DNA from: Melastoma dodecandrum
Lineage: Eukaryota; Streptophyta; Magnoliopsida; Myrtales; Melastomataceae
Assembly (NCBI GenBank): GCA_029817715.1
Contig: JARUPY010000321.1
Span: 992,001-1,056,000, forward strand
Length of the DNA: 64,000 nucleotides
Direction: 5' to 3'
Shown here piece by piece: positions 44,797 through 55,700 of the stretch. The translations under genes were made by a program, and so were the position numbers. Below the pieces are notes generated by a model that worked only from the letters and a program-made list of their open reading frames with translations, made no database searches and was not told the origin of the DNA. Positions within the stretch are counted from its first letter, which is position 1. Every line of letters starts with the position of its first letter.

Positions 44797-45275
44797 TGAA
44801 GTAAACAAACAAACGAAAGAACAAGAATTCACTAAGCGTAAAGAAAAAAATTTACAGTCATTGCACAACACTTGTAACGAACATATAGGTTGACAATTAA
44901 ATAGTCATTCGGGGTCATGGAATGATTGTCGTGTGTCTACAACAGATCGGGGCTAGCTTATTTATAAGACACTAACTAATTATCGTCGCCCCGACGCACA
45001 TTTACCATGTGGTGATTATCCTAAAACTACCTATCGATTGACTACTACAACGACGCCACTATCGATGCTTTGAATACACTGGCTCCAGACGTTGATGACC
45101 CTTGTCGATACTGAAGGCGGTCAATGGAACTCTATATTTGATCACGCTGTCCGTCGATCAGCACTCCCTCGGCCCGTTCCAGCATCGATCCTTATCCTGG
45201 CGAATTCCTCTACCGATCTCAGTGTCCACCAAAGCCCATCACTGGAGGCCCAAAATATCGTTTACTATTTAAACA
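44797..45275 (-). repeat. 5' LTR of the Tat element, copy 2
   Basis: 479 bp, beginning TGTTTAAATAGTAAACG at 45,275 and ending ...TTTACTTCA at 44,797 on the minus strand. It is followed by TTGACGATCAC, a degraded form of the TTGGCGACCAC seen after copy 1. It matches 19,505-19,973 along its length. Confidence 0.75.
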
Positions 45276-45300
45276 GCGGTGGAGGAGATCGAGCTGTGGA

Positions 45301-45312
45301 GCTCTGATACCA
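45301..45312 (-). other. tRNA-iMet primer binding site of LTR family 2
   Basis: Minus-strand TGGTATCAGAGC directly downstream of the LTR at 45,313-45,597. The Tat element begins 26 bp further on, at 45,275. Confidence 0.7.
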
Positions 45313-45597
45313 CTTGATGTGGACAAATAAGAAACACAACCCACAGCTAAATTTCCTCCAGTCGAATGGTTAAGAAAGTGGTCGAATAACCACACACTCA
45401 CCTATCTCTCTTGTATTTTCTATTAACACATTTTTTCCCTAATTTTCTCATTCCAAGAACGCGCCCCCTTTATACCCGACTTCAACCCCATCCATCTCAA
45501 TCCAGTTAACCCCATGCTCGGCCCAGTCCTCTCGTTTGGTCCAGTCCTCTTTCTCAGCCCAATCAGCCTTCACCCTTCATGTTTTTCATGCAATAGT
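45313..45597 (-). repeat. LTR (family 2), 5' copy
   Basis: About 285 bp on the minus strand, from TATTGCATGAAAAACATG (45,597) to about 45,313. It matches 22,921-23,250 and is followed by the primer site at 45,312. Only the LTR, the primer site and a few leader bases remain before the Tat insertion. Confidence 0.65.
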
Positions 45598-46801
45598 TCG
45601 ATGTAAAGATTCGATAATGTGATTCTCGTAAATCGATAATAAAAGAATATCAATATTTAAGTAAAAAAATCAATGTAGACACTTACAAGTCTGCAGAGAA
45701 CATTGAAAGGATGCAATGAAAAGAAATTATGGTTTGACAACCCAATTTTATTTGAATTGTGATTACACTCCTTTGCTACTATCTGCTAAAAGCCTTTAGA
45801 AAAGAATCTTAGCCAATTGTCTAAGATTTCAGGGTTATCTTTATGTCAGTTCGTGACATATCCCAACAAATCAAGTTGTGCATTTTTCTCCATTGTCGCG
45901 TCAAATCTCATCAAACCTCTTGGCCTTGTGACTTGTGGCCCTTGTGTCTTCCCATGTTATTCGCTTGGAAGTGTTGAAAACTGTCAATCTCTTCTAGATG
46001 AATGATGGAGTTCGGCAAATAAAGCGGATATTGAAACCAAGAACTATTCATCAAGTGAATGATGATAACGGGTTGAGTGATCTTTTGGGAAAACGTTGAA
46101 TTCCAAATGGTGATGTTGGGCTATGGTAGGCGACAGTGAAGTTATCTCCATACGTCAAGCCTATTCATAGGCCCAATCTCTACAGGCCCAATCTTAGTCG
46201 AGGGCCTATGACCTAAAAATTTTAAAAGGAAACATATATCCTCGTATCCTTGAAAATCTCAAAGGAAGTAATTTCCTGGGATCAAAGAAGAGTGACTCAT
46301 TCACTAAGGTTGTAGACCCTGACTAGGAATATACAAGATTGGGAACGTAGGCTCTAAGGAAAGCCTTCTTCGACGAAGGTCGATGCTCTACACCAGACAT
46401 ATTCGAAGTGAATTTTTTGGACAAGGCAAGGAGGCATCGATGAGGTCCCTATTTATGTCAAGACAACAGGAATATTTGGGTTTGAGTCAATGAGATCCAA
46501 TATAAGCGTAGGAAATCGTAATAGATGGAGATTTGCTTCGATATTCCCACAGATATCGAAAAGACGGCTTCAATTAGCAATTTGACATGGATCTGATCAC
46601 CCAGGCGTTCGAAATGGGTAATGCAAACTACGCTTTATTCTTAAAAGAGGATATATGTTTGGCAATAGAAAATTATGGGCCACGAGTCCCTGGAATAAAC
46701 CGTAGATATGGTCGGGATAAAGGGCCAGTGAAGCCCAAGACAACTTAAGGTCTAACGTGAAGCGATTGAGGAAACGCACCAAAAGAAGGCTAATGAGCAA
46801 C
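45598..46801. other. No recognisable gene
   Basis: Moderately AT-rich sequence with only short ORFs. Positions 46,130-46,560 have the wording of an old LTR-element leader ('ttattcataggcccaatctc') but no diagnostic site. Confidence 0.3.
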
Positions 46802-46802
46802 A

Positions 46803-47090
46803 GGGTCGTAGAGCAGTGGGCTACGGATGGTGATGGACTGGTGTTTACACATGAAAACTCTCGAGAAGGATTTTTCTCGAGAAGAGCGTGTCACTCTCGA
46901 GATGGCGATGGACTAGTCCGGGTCGTAGAGCAGCGGGCTACGGATGGCTATGGACTGGGCTTTCTCGAGAAGAGCGTGTCACTCTCGAGAAGGATTTTTT
47001 ACTAGTATCTCGAGAAAGAATCTTTGATCGAAGGTTCTTGAGAAGAGCGTCTCGAGAAAGAATCTTTGATTGAAGAGCCTCTCTATAAAG
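46803..47090 (+). repeat. Tandem repeat, 117 bp unit, with CTCGAGAA sub-repeats
   Basis: The unit starting 'gggtcgtagagcag.gggct' occurs at 46,803 and 46,920 (117 bp apart). Within and after it, CTCGAGAAGGATTTTT, CTCGAGAAGAGCG and CTCGAGAAAGAATCTTTGAT recur at least eight times to about 47,085. The ORFs 46,757-47,005 and 46,888-47,073 are products of the repeat. Confidence 0.65.
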
Positions 47091-47400
47091 AATATAAATA
47101 TTATATTAAAAAGATACTCAAGATCCAAATTAAAAATATATTAAAATATATTTTCAGCAAATATTTAATTAGTTTCTCCCCTAAGGAACGTGCTTAATTG
47201 GTCATTCACAACTGCCCAAACAATCTGATAAAGTGGAGAACGTGCTTGAAGATCAACAACCACCGAGGAGAACGTGTATCTACTTGCCAATTGAAGGCGT
47301 TTATAAAATCCCAATTGGATTCTCTACACGATGAACACAACAACAAACAAACACAGAACCTCAAACTTTCCTCTGATTTTATCTTTTTCTTTTTAAGCCA
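47091..47400. other. No recognisable gene
   Basis: AT-rich non-coding sequence between two repeat arrays. No motif noted. Confidence 0.3.
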
Positions 47401-47407
47401 TCAACCT

Positions 47408-47815
47408 CAGTGCCGTCAATTAAATTCCAGTATTGTTGACACACTTTCGTCCATCATCAGTGCCGTCGATTCAATTCCGGTATTGTTGACCTGTTGTCAC
47501 TTCAAGTCCACCTTCTATCCTTAGTGCTGTCGAATTCAATTCCGGTGCTGTTGATGCCCGATCACCGATCACCAAGGTAGATTCCATTAAAAGGGTCTAC
47601 CGTAACCGTCGTTCATCCGTCGCCAACCGTCGTGAAGCATCGTCAAGTCTTTTCTGTTGTTTTTCCGTTCAAGTCATGTCTATAAGTGTCTCGCTATAAA
47701 CTTGATACTGTTGTATTAAATTCCAGTATTACATTTACCCTTTCACTTGCATTTGTTTACTCTACGGTGATAACACTAAACACTGTAAATTCAGTACTGT
47801 TGCATTAAATTCCGA
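47408..47815 (+). repeat. Dispersed short repeat, consensus near TCAATTCCGGTATTGTTGAC
   Basis: Related copies lie at about 47,408, 47,459, 47,522, 47,710 and 47,793. The first three are preceded by 'agtgccgtc' or 'agtgctgtc'. Spacing is irregular (51, 63, 188 and 83 bp), so this is not a simple tandem array. Confidence 0.5.
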
Positions 47816-49153
47816 TATTGTGTTTACCGTTATTTTACGGCCACCACACACTCACTATAAAATTCGATACGTATTGCGATGAACGCAATTTCCGCATCAA
47901 TAACTGGTGATACTAACGAAGAAACACATCAGACGATGGCTAGTAGGCAAAACGCTAAAGTACATCGAAAAAAGGAAATTCAAGATTCAAGACTTGGAAC
48001 GCACAAAACTCAATTAGGCAAGGAGAGTCCGAAGAAGATATCTAGATTTACAACACAGCGTGTTTATCCGTGCAAAGTGTAAATATTTTGTTTCCGCAAA
48101 TAACATAATTCTAGGTAGTATAAATAACTTTACTTTTATGTTTGTAAAGTGTCCAGAGCCACTCCCTAAATTACACCTATTAGCTTTCTAATTATCTTGC
48201 TCTCTGGATCTCCTACGATCAAGCTCTTCACATGTCATCTATAAATGTCTCTGCTTAAGGGTGTCATCTTTTTTACTTTTTTTTTATTATGACCACCCAC
48301 ATACACATAAAGCTACACAAGAACTCTATATTTAAAGCCCAATAGTTTTCGCGTTATTGCCAGCTCCGCTAGGCACATTGGGAGGGGGAGCTCTTTCCTT
48401 CCATCAAACACCTTCGTTTTCCATCAAACACCTTCGTCTTCAAAAATCTTTCGTTCCATCTAATCACGTCGATCATGACGATGGTCTTATCGCAGTGTGG
48501 TGGGGTCAGCCAGCTGCTGCACAACGGAGACGACGCCCACCTTCTCCCCAAGGATATGTTTTTCTTTTCTTTTTCTCTATTTGTTTTTTACAGAAGTATG
48601 GTGGAATCCTTACTACTATTAAATTTTTTTTCTTTGATTATTAGAACTTCAAGAAACCAAAAAAAAAAAATTCTGAGGAGATAATGCATCTTGTTTTTTG
48701 TGTGCGGAGGCTAAAAATAAATAAGATAGGAACAAATAATCAATAGTCTTTGTTTTACTAAAACGACATCAGATTACCTCAGGCGAATTATTTTAATAAG
48801 ACCTTCCCATTAAATTTTGTATTAGTATTATTTTACTAATTTTTTGTATTTCTTTTTGGTTGAAGGCTGGATCAAATTGGAGATTGAGATCACAACACAA
48901 AGCGAAACATGGGTTGGAAGTTGTGACACTTGGGTGGTGTCATGTTGGGATTATTATTAGGGATGGGGATGGTTGAGATGAACAACATCCCAACTTGGGC
49001 TGCAACAACTCGATTTCCTGCCATTGAAAATCCACCATCTCCTTCCCTCCTTTCTTATCCTCCTCCTCCTGCTGCTCCTGCTGCTGCTTGCCCTTTCCCC
49101 TCCATCATCCCCCACCATCCCCTACACGATTCATATCCATCACCTCCTATTAT
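47816..49153. other. No supported gene
   Basis: A 67-codon ORF at 47,879-48,082 (Lys/Thr-rich) and a 95-codon ORF at 48,357-48,644 ('LIAVWWGQPAAAQRRRR') have no recognisable domain. The last 130 bp, from about 49,020, is a CTCCTGCTG-rich pyrimidine tract that is probably the 3' flank of the next gene. Confidence 0.3.
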
Positions 49154-49854
49154 CTAAACCCATGTTTCCATGGCACGCTTGCACTGAACTGAATAAAATT
49201 CATTATCAAAAGTACCGTGGCATTCCATACGTACATGACTCCGCAGAGATTCTGCCTTCTCTTCCAGATTTTTCGTCAGCATCGCAACCGCCACGTCAGA
49301 CTGCGAGGACTCTAACTCTGGCAGAACTTTCTCTGTGGGTGCGACCGAGGAGCTTGATTTCGATGCATGACTCGCCTCCATCTCCAGGCTCAGCTACAAT
49401 TATCACAACAACGTCACTCTTTATTTTAACTAAGGGCGTCCGTATTTACTCTGTTACAAAGGAACTTCCCACACCTGCATCAAGCGATCCTCAAGTACAG
49501 CGACTCGCTCCAGCAGCGTGCCTTTGCTCTCCACTTCCTCGAGCACCGTTGTCACAGTCTTGCGTGCATGGTTTCCTTCTCCATCTTCCATTCCGTTCAC
49601 CATTCGACTCGAATGAGAGCTGTGCCTCAACGAGCAGCAGTGCCTCTCTTCCAAAGCCTGCATCTGAATTTTCCCCCACAATTCAACAACATATCATCAG
49701 CCTGTTTCCATTCAATAGAACCAAAGTAAAAAGATGACAGAGATGCTACCAAATAATCGAGGCGGTCAATTCGCTGGAGAAGGGAAAGTTGTTGTGGGGG
49801 GTCATCACCATCGATCCCCTCTTGATCTTTCCCTTCTTGACCTACAATTGCCAT
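49154..49854 (-). CDS. Small coiled-coil protein, unknown function
   Basis: Three exons, 49,750-49,854, 49,475-49,663 and 49,154-49,393, all with GT-AG borders and phase-0 joins, give 177 residues. The first exon ends in a leucine-rich heptad stretch (LLQRIDRLDYL) that continues across the splice into exon 2 (MQALEER). A second heptad block follows at the exon 2-3 join (LLERVAVLEDRLMQ then LSLEMEAS). The C-terminal third is Ser/Glu-rich. The agreement of heptads across both introns supports the model. I do not recognise a named family. The transcript points away from GEX2's neighbour and reads in the same direction as the other two host genes. Confidence 0.6.
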
Positions 49855-50622
49855 GATCACTGCTGGGTAAAAACTGGTATGAGAAAAGATTACTATATAT
49901 GAATGAATGAGACCATCCGAATGTTATCTTCTACTGCACAGAAGTTTGGGAATGGGACAGAAATTATTTTAATAATTCGGACTGACATTTAATCAATCAA
50001 CATTGCAAGCTTCTACCAGTCATCTCCTGCAGCTAACACGTCCTCAACCCCAAGTGTTAGATACAGAAGGGAAAGATAAAGAGGGATGGATGTCAATGGG
50101 AAAGCAAATCTTGGAGTTATGGACCAGAATTTAATATGTGTTCCGATCCAGGCTGCCAGAGTAAAGCTTAAATGATATAATAATAATAATACTCTCATCT
50201 CCATAATGGAATTGATGGTGCAGCAAAATACGGGTCTTCAATGGCCCACATTTTTAGACTATCTGCATGGCGTGCAGATCCACACACTGTGCCAAGAACG
50301 CTACCAGGAACTGGAAGCACGGCAACTGCCGGTAGAATTCACGAATCTAAGCAGTTTTGGAAGCACGAAAGCAAAAGCCGAATTTGAACTGATTAGCCTA
50401 TACAAGGAGAAAGAAACTGTCCGAATCCAACTTGAGCCAGGCAGAATATTCCAAATCCACGAGTGCTGCATTTTGAGGCACAATGCTGTTCCTAGGCAAA
50501 TCCTCCAGACTTCCTTTACATTCTTGAAAGAAAAATAAACTATAAGAAGCCTCTGGTCCGGCTCGAAGACGTTTAAGTGACATACCTAATATACAGAGTA
50601 GCCTTCTAAGAACCTCGTGAAA
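49855..50622. other. Intergenic region
   Basis: This probably contains the promoter of the coiled-coil gene and the 3' UTR of the next gene. A plus-strand ORF at 50,206-50,538 (110 codons) has no domain and no codon evidence that I can see, so it is not called a gene. Confidence 0.35.
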
Positions 50623-51367
50623 TCAACAACAATAAAGAGGCAATCTATATATAGCCGTCTCTACGGTCTTGTTCGCAACCTGAACTGACTTGAACCACAG
50701 GAATGCCTGGATTCAAGTGACTGAAGATTAGCATGAAAATGCACCCACGTGGACCAATCCACTAAAAAGGGTACGTAACTGTCACGTACAGATGTGGGAA
50801 TGCCGGAAATTGCAAAGAATCCAAGCAACGGGGCATAGAACACACTATCGAAGCCCAAGACCCCGAAAACTGGCCTTTGGTTCACATACTCAAATAGTGA
50901 CCCAATCTGCACATTCAAAGGTATAAGCAAAATCTGACCTACCAATGGTTTCGCCGATGAACCAGACCAGAAAGAAGAAATAGGAGCCGTATTCTCACAG
51001 CGGCAATCGCAGTCACTGCTGAGGCTAGCAAATACACAACATATGGAAGCTCAAAACTTTGCGAAGCTGAATTTCCTTCCTTCCCATCATCACGTACCCA
51101 AGGGGGAGGTTCATCTGAATGAGGTCTTGCCCATGATGGTAGTGACTCTATGGACTTGCTTGACTCTGCGGAACCCTTTGCGACAGCAAGTACTCGGAAT
51201 ACTTTCATTGTTCGACAATTCAGGGAGGATTTCCTTCCTTCGCCACTCCACAAATTATACATCACATTGTGCTTGATGCCGAGAAATGAGTTGGGTTGCT
51301 TTGTAATTTGTGTTTTGGGGCAATGAGCAAGACAAGCATTGCACCATGATACTGAAGTTGAGGCCAT
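50623..51367 (-). CDS. Small membrane protein, probably plastid-targeted
   Basis: Three exons (50,999-51,367; 50,790-50,906; 50,623-50,706) join in phase 0 to give 189 residues. The N-terminus MASTSVSWCNACLAHC, with few acidic residues and a basic stretch to about residue 60, looks like a chloroplast transit peptide. A short linker 'LPSWARPHSDEPPPWVRDDG' follows, then two hydrophobic segments: about residues 108-127 (YVVYLLASAVTAIAAIGSLF) and 144-165 (FYAPLLGFFAISGIPTSAFLWF). Between them is the conserved-looking loop 'EYVNQRPVFGVL'. I have the impression of a conserved plant family but cannot name it. Exon phases and the absence of stops support an intact gene. Confidence 0.7.
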
Positions 51368-52484
51368 ATCGCTAAAAACCTTGCCTTTGAGTTATATTGT
51401 CACTCCCAAAGGTCCTAACACAATGACAACAAAATAAAAGCAAAAGTTACTGAGTAATCATGTGTTGAATCACGGAGGAAGAACAAGAGCTGACGAATAA
51501 CTACCTCAGTCCTGAAAACCTTTCTACCAAAGGTTTCAACAGAGTAGGACGATTGTATCTAAAAATTCCAAAAGAACTATGAGTGGCAAGTTTCTATTAG
51601 TACAATATTTATTGATTATAGTTTTATTTACTTTTTAAAAAAGTAAATGCACTTATTTGCACATTGTCATGCATAGTTCTTACCATTTCTTTAGGACATG
51701 GTTCTTTCCCTATCATTCTTCTACCAAATAAAACCCCCAAGGCAGTGAGGACTCCAAAAATCGGAACGATTCTCACAACATCACTGTCTGTAGTTGTAGT
51801 TGAACGACCTTTTCCAAAGTCAAAAGTTTTGCGAACGGTGGATTCACATATGGAAAAATCTTCGTCAAGACATCATAACAGCTAAATTGGGGACAGAACT
51901 TGATGCCCAAAACTTCCCGAAACCTCAACACAATCAACTTACATATTACCTATGTACACAAATATTGAATATCTGCAAGCAGCAGCAAAGGGGGCATATG
52001 ATTAAGTTCGCAAGGAGGGGGGAAAGAGAAAACTACACCCTTACACTACCTCTTAACATTCAAAATCAGAATCTCTCTCTCTCCTTCATCCTACCGATTA
52101 ATACAAACATATGAAACAGAATGAAGGATTCGGTTTCAGCCGTCCCCCCCCCCCCCAAAGTTACAGCCGTAAGCGTCACAGAATGAAGGATTCAAAGCCA
52201 AACTCAAAGTTTCAGGCTACATACGTTGCAAATCCACGGTCAATGAACACAACGCCACAATCAACATAACCAACAAAACAACAAAGAAGCAGCAGCTAAA
52301 ATCTGACGAACTATTCTCTGAAAGAAATCGCCGTAGAAAAATTTTACTTGCTAAAAAAGGGCAGGACGAAGGAACAGCAGACTCCACTGCCGCCGGGAGG
52401 GGGGAGAGATGCGAGAGACCTCCGTTCCTTCGTTTTTTTTTAATGTTGTCCGAGGCCCAGATATCATGGGCCCATTTCTAAATA
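51368..52484 (-). other. Upstream exons or a separate small gene
   Basis: On the minus strand, 51,870-51,686 reads 'VRKTFDFGKGRSTTTTDSD' then a hydrophobic segment 'VVRIVPIFGVLTALGVLFG' and ends at a good splice donor (GTAAGAAC). It could splice to about 51,559-51,507 and then to a last piece at about 51,417, which ends TGA after 'EDLWE'. That end lies only about 35 bp before the ATG at 51,367. No start codon was found in this frame. These may be 5' leader exons of the membrane-protein gene or the end of another small gene. The region 52,140-52,440 is leader-like, with a poly-C tract at 52,145-52,157. Confidence 0.35.
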
Positions 52485-52700
52485 TTAACATGATAGAGCG
52501 AGCACTCGGAAATAACAACAAAAATGTACTCGGTATGATATCTCTGTTCTCTTAAGCTCCAAGTCTCCCCCACTTGCGCTGCTCTGTGGAATGAGCACCC
52601 GGCGTTCCGGATGAATTATAAACCCAACACGACGATGTAAAATTTGATTTAAATGGAAATCAGATAACATATGGATACAATGGGCCAATGACACTTCTAA

Positions 52701-55700
52701 ACCCGAGCCACAGGCGCAATCGATGTCTCTCCGTCTTGTTTCTCGACGGAGAGGACTGTCAAGCTCGTTGGCTGATTCACGGTGGCTGGTGTGTCCTTCA
52801 CCGGCAGACAGACGGACCTGTCAAATTCATTACCAGACAAAACAATCAAGGATTCCGCATATTCTACGGTGGCATGCGGCAGTTTTCGCTGCTAATCTTA
52901 AAGGAGAGATTGTTTTACCGCTGACGACACCCCCGAGGCCGATCACCAAGGAAGAAGCAGCTCGAGCAGCTGCCCACTAGTGCAGTTTGTTCGTTTGAGG
53001 AATTCACCTTCTTAAGACATGAGACATAATGGCATCAATTTTAATGAAATTCAGGGAGATTTTGCCTCCAGATAGTAAAGGGTGCTCGAGCAGGGATACT
53101 CACGGTTTGGTTTCGAATACTAACTTCACCGTTCTTGGCATCTCGGCGAATTCTCTCCTTCGCCAGGAGAACCCCGCACTTGCACAGGAAGAACAGCAAC
53201 ACCAGACCAAGAGCAGATACCATCACAAGTTCGATGACCAGTACCAACCCAAGCGCTGCAACCAAGAAGAACAGCAGATTGATAAGCATCATACTTCTGA
53301 TCAGGGTCAAAGAAAGTTGTCTTTCCCGATAAAACTCACACTTTGCGAGCAGAGAACTCGTCGAGCTCCTCCGTATCAAATTAACCTTTGCTCGAGCATA
53401 CAGGGGCATCGATAACTTCTCCAAGCAGTCTGGATAGCATCCATAGTTCCCCAAATCATTTATCTCAAACATTAACAAAGCCCCAAATCCCTCCCCCTGC
53501 AAAGCCCCAACAGATGTTGGACTATGTCGCTGCTCAGGGCTAACCACAATACGGCAGGAGTGAAAATCTTGGCATCGCTTACATGAAAGTAAAGATGTTG
53601 CATGACGTCATTGCAATCCTTGATCTTTCCCCGAAACCGGATCCCAGTCGCTTTTATCTTGAAATGTTTGGCAATCGTTACGTAAGTATGAAGAGGCTGC
53701 CACTGGTAAGTCGTCTTGAGCTTCAGTTCAGTAGTATTGATTAGATCCGACGGTAACACGGTAGTCAAGAATCCATCGCTCACCTCCACTGAGAATGACA
53801 CGAGAAATTGAGACTCCCCACCTGGATTCAACAAGCTCGTTGTATTAATCAGCCACCATTGTCTGTTCATTCGTTATCAGAAATGCATAAAAATAGGTGG
53901 TCTGTACCTGGGAAATCAGCGAGATCTGGATCATCAACAATGAATTCAAACTTGTCCCGGTTTTTATCAAAGATCAGCGCTTCCTCTCCATCATACTTTA
54001 GGATGATAGAGTCCGGAAGTCGGAAGAATGGCACGTCATTGATAGGTTCCACATAAATAGGCACATCCAGGTCATTCCTTCCATTCTTGTTCCTTGCGGA
54101 GAGTCTAATTGTATCGCCACCACTGAAATTCTTGTTCCTAACAGATACACCCAATCTGAGTCAGTAAAATTTGAAATTTCGCCTTGAAGCAAGATACCGT
54201 AAAAAAGCTTTGCCCTTACCCGAGATATTGGAGACACTGAAGCGCAGAATTGATGGGCTCAACCTGTCCCTCTATAACTAAGTCCTTCGCTTCATTATTA
54301 ACTCTGATGATTGAAATCCCATCTGGCCAGAACTCCATCATCAAAGGCGACAATGAGACCGTCCCGAATAGTGCACTGATGCTGACAGATAAGTTCTCCC
54401 TCAAATCCGAATAGGCAATCTTAAGACCAGAATAACCCCTGTAAAAGATTCGTAAACCTCATGTGTAATCAACTTTTCACCCGACAAGAACGATTCAGGG
54501 AAGTAACTCGAGAACGTTGGAGACAGAGATTACCCAGACTTAGGGGTGACAACATCTTCGGTCGCTTCCAACTCCACAGGGAAGGCAACGAATTGTGGCG
54601 GGATCTTCATTACCCTTATGTTTACTGAAGCATCATCAAGATTCCCATTTACATCTACGATCGTATAGCCAAAAGCATCACTCCCGTAAAACTTCTTGTA
54701 AGGAGTGTATCTGAAAAGATGCCCGTACTGAAGAAGTGAACCATGACCTGGCTGAGAAGCAAGACAAGACGAAAAGATTACTTATGATCTCTTCCCAAGC
54801 ACCTGCTGGCCGAAAGAGACAGTTATCTACCTGGTTAAAGTTCACGATAGTCGCATTGTCTCCGGCATAGTAATCATTCAATAAAACTTCAAAAGCGGTG
54901 GATTCGTCCTCCCAGACAGACACTTCGTCATCATAGGCCTTAGGGAAGTAATCGCCTGAGTCATGAAAACTGATCTCAGATTTGTGCTGAAATGGTGGAT
55001 GATCTCAAAGTAAAATCAGGTTGGTCATCTCCTTCTTACCTCTGTATACGTTGACCGTAAATGGACAGAAAGGAAGGGGTAGGTCATCAAACAACACGGT
55101 AATATCATAAGTGCCTATATCCATTGCCTGGTAGAATCCGCTGTATGACCCGTCCTTGTTGTCTGTAAATGACCAAGTCCTAAAACCGGAACTGTTGGCT
55201 GAGGCGATGTGGAATTTCACCCTTGACTGTTGCGAGATAACGGGATTGCAGAATGAATCCATGAGATTCACAATGACCTCGTTCCTTGTCATCTTTGGCA
55301 CCTTAGGCTCTAACTTCATGATTACAGAATTGGACACATTGGCTTCACCTGCAAAGAACTTGTTCCCTGTCACACGAGCCATTTGAATCCACAAAAGATT
55401 TACGTACACGAGAGCCATTACATCTCATTACCGGAGATTACTTCCTTGATAATGGGGCAACCATGGTTCAGAATAATGTTCCCACAGTATACAGTGATTT
55501 CATACGTCCCACTTTTCTCGGGCGTATAACTCACGTTGAACTGGCTTGCTCGGTCACTGGACTGCACTTTTGACTGATATCAATGTCAACCACCCCGATT
55601 CATCAACTTCACACTTGTTTCAACTGGGATAGAATCAACTCAGATCCAAAAGCAGTAGTTGCATCCTACCTCATTCAAGAAGTTGGCAGATGATGCTGGC

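Larger units (their letters stand above)
37690..45275 (-). mobile_element. Ty3/gypsy retrotransposon, Tat/Ogre type, 3'-truncated
   Basis: The order on the minus strand is LTR (45,275-44,797), leader, gag (44.7-42.4 kb), protease (about 41.6-41.2 kb), reverse transcriptase (41.2-39.6 kb), RNase H, a second RNase H, and integrase (38.6-37.7 kb). Two successive RNase H domains are the mark of the Tat lineage (Tat/Ogre). Many frameshifts and stops interrupt every domain. The element stops inside the integrase core at about 37,690, so its antisense gene and 3' LTR are missing. The same family supplies the LTR and antisense gene at 15.9-20.0 kb. Confidence 0.8.

Noticed and set aside
48357..48644. 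95-codon ORF with an Arg/Pro-rich stretch
   Set aside because: It ends in low-complexity Phe-rich sequence and no splice sites or family could be assigned.
50206..50538. 110-codon plus-strand ORF in host intergenic DNA
   Set aside because: No domain, and it lies in a region better explained as UTR and promoter of flanking minus-strand genes.
52145..52157. Poly-C tract as a functional quadruplex element
   Set aside because: A single homopolymer run without further G/C tracts; slippage or a sequencing artefact is as likely.
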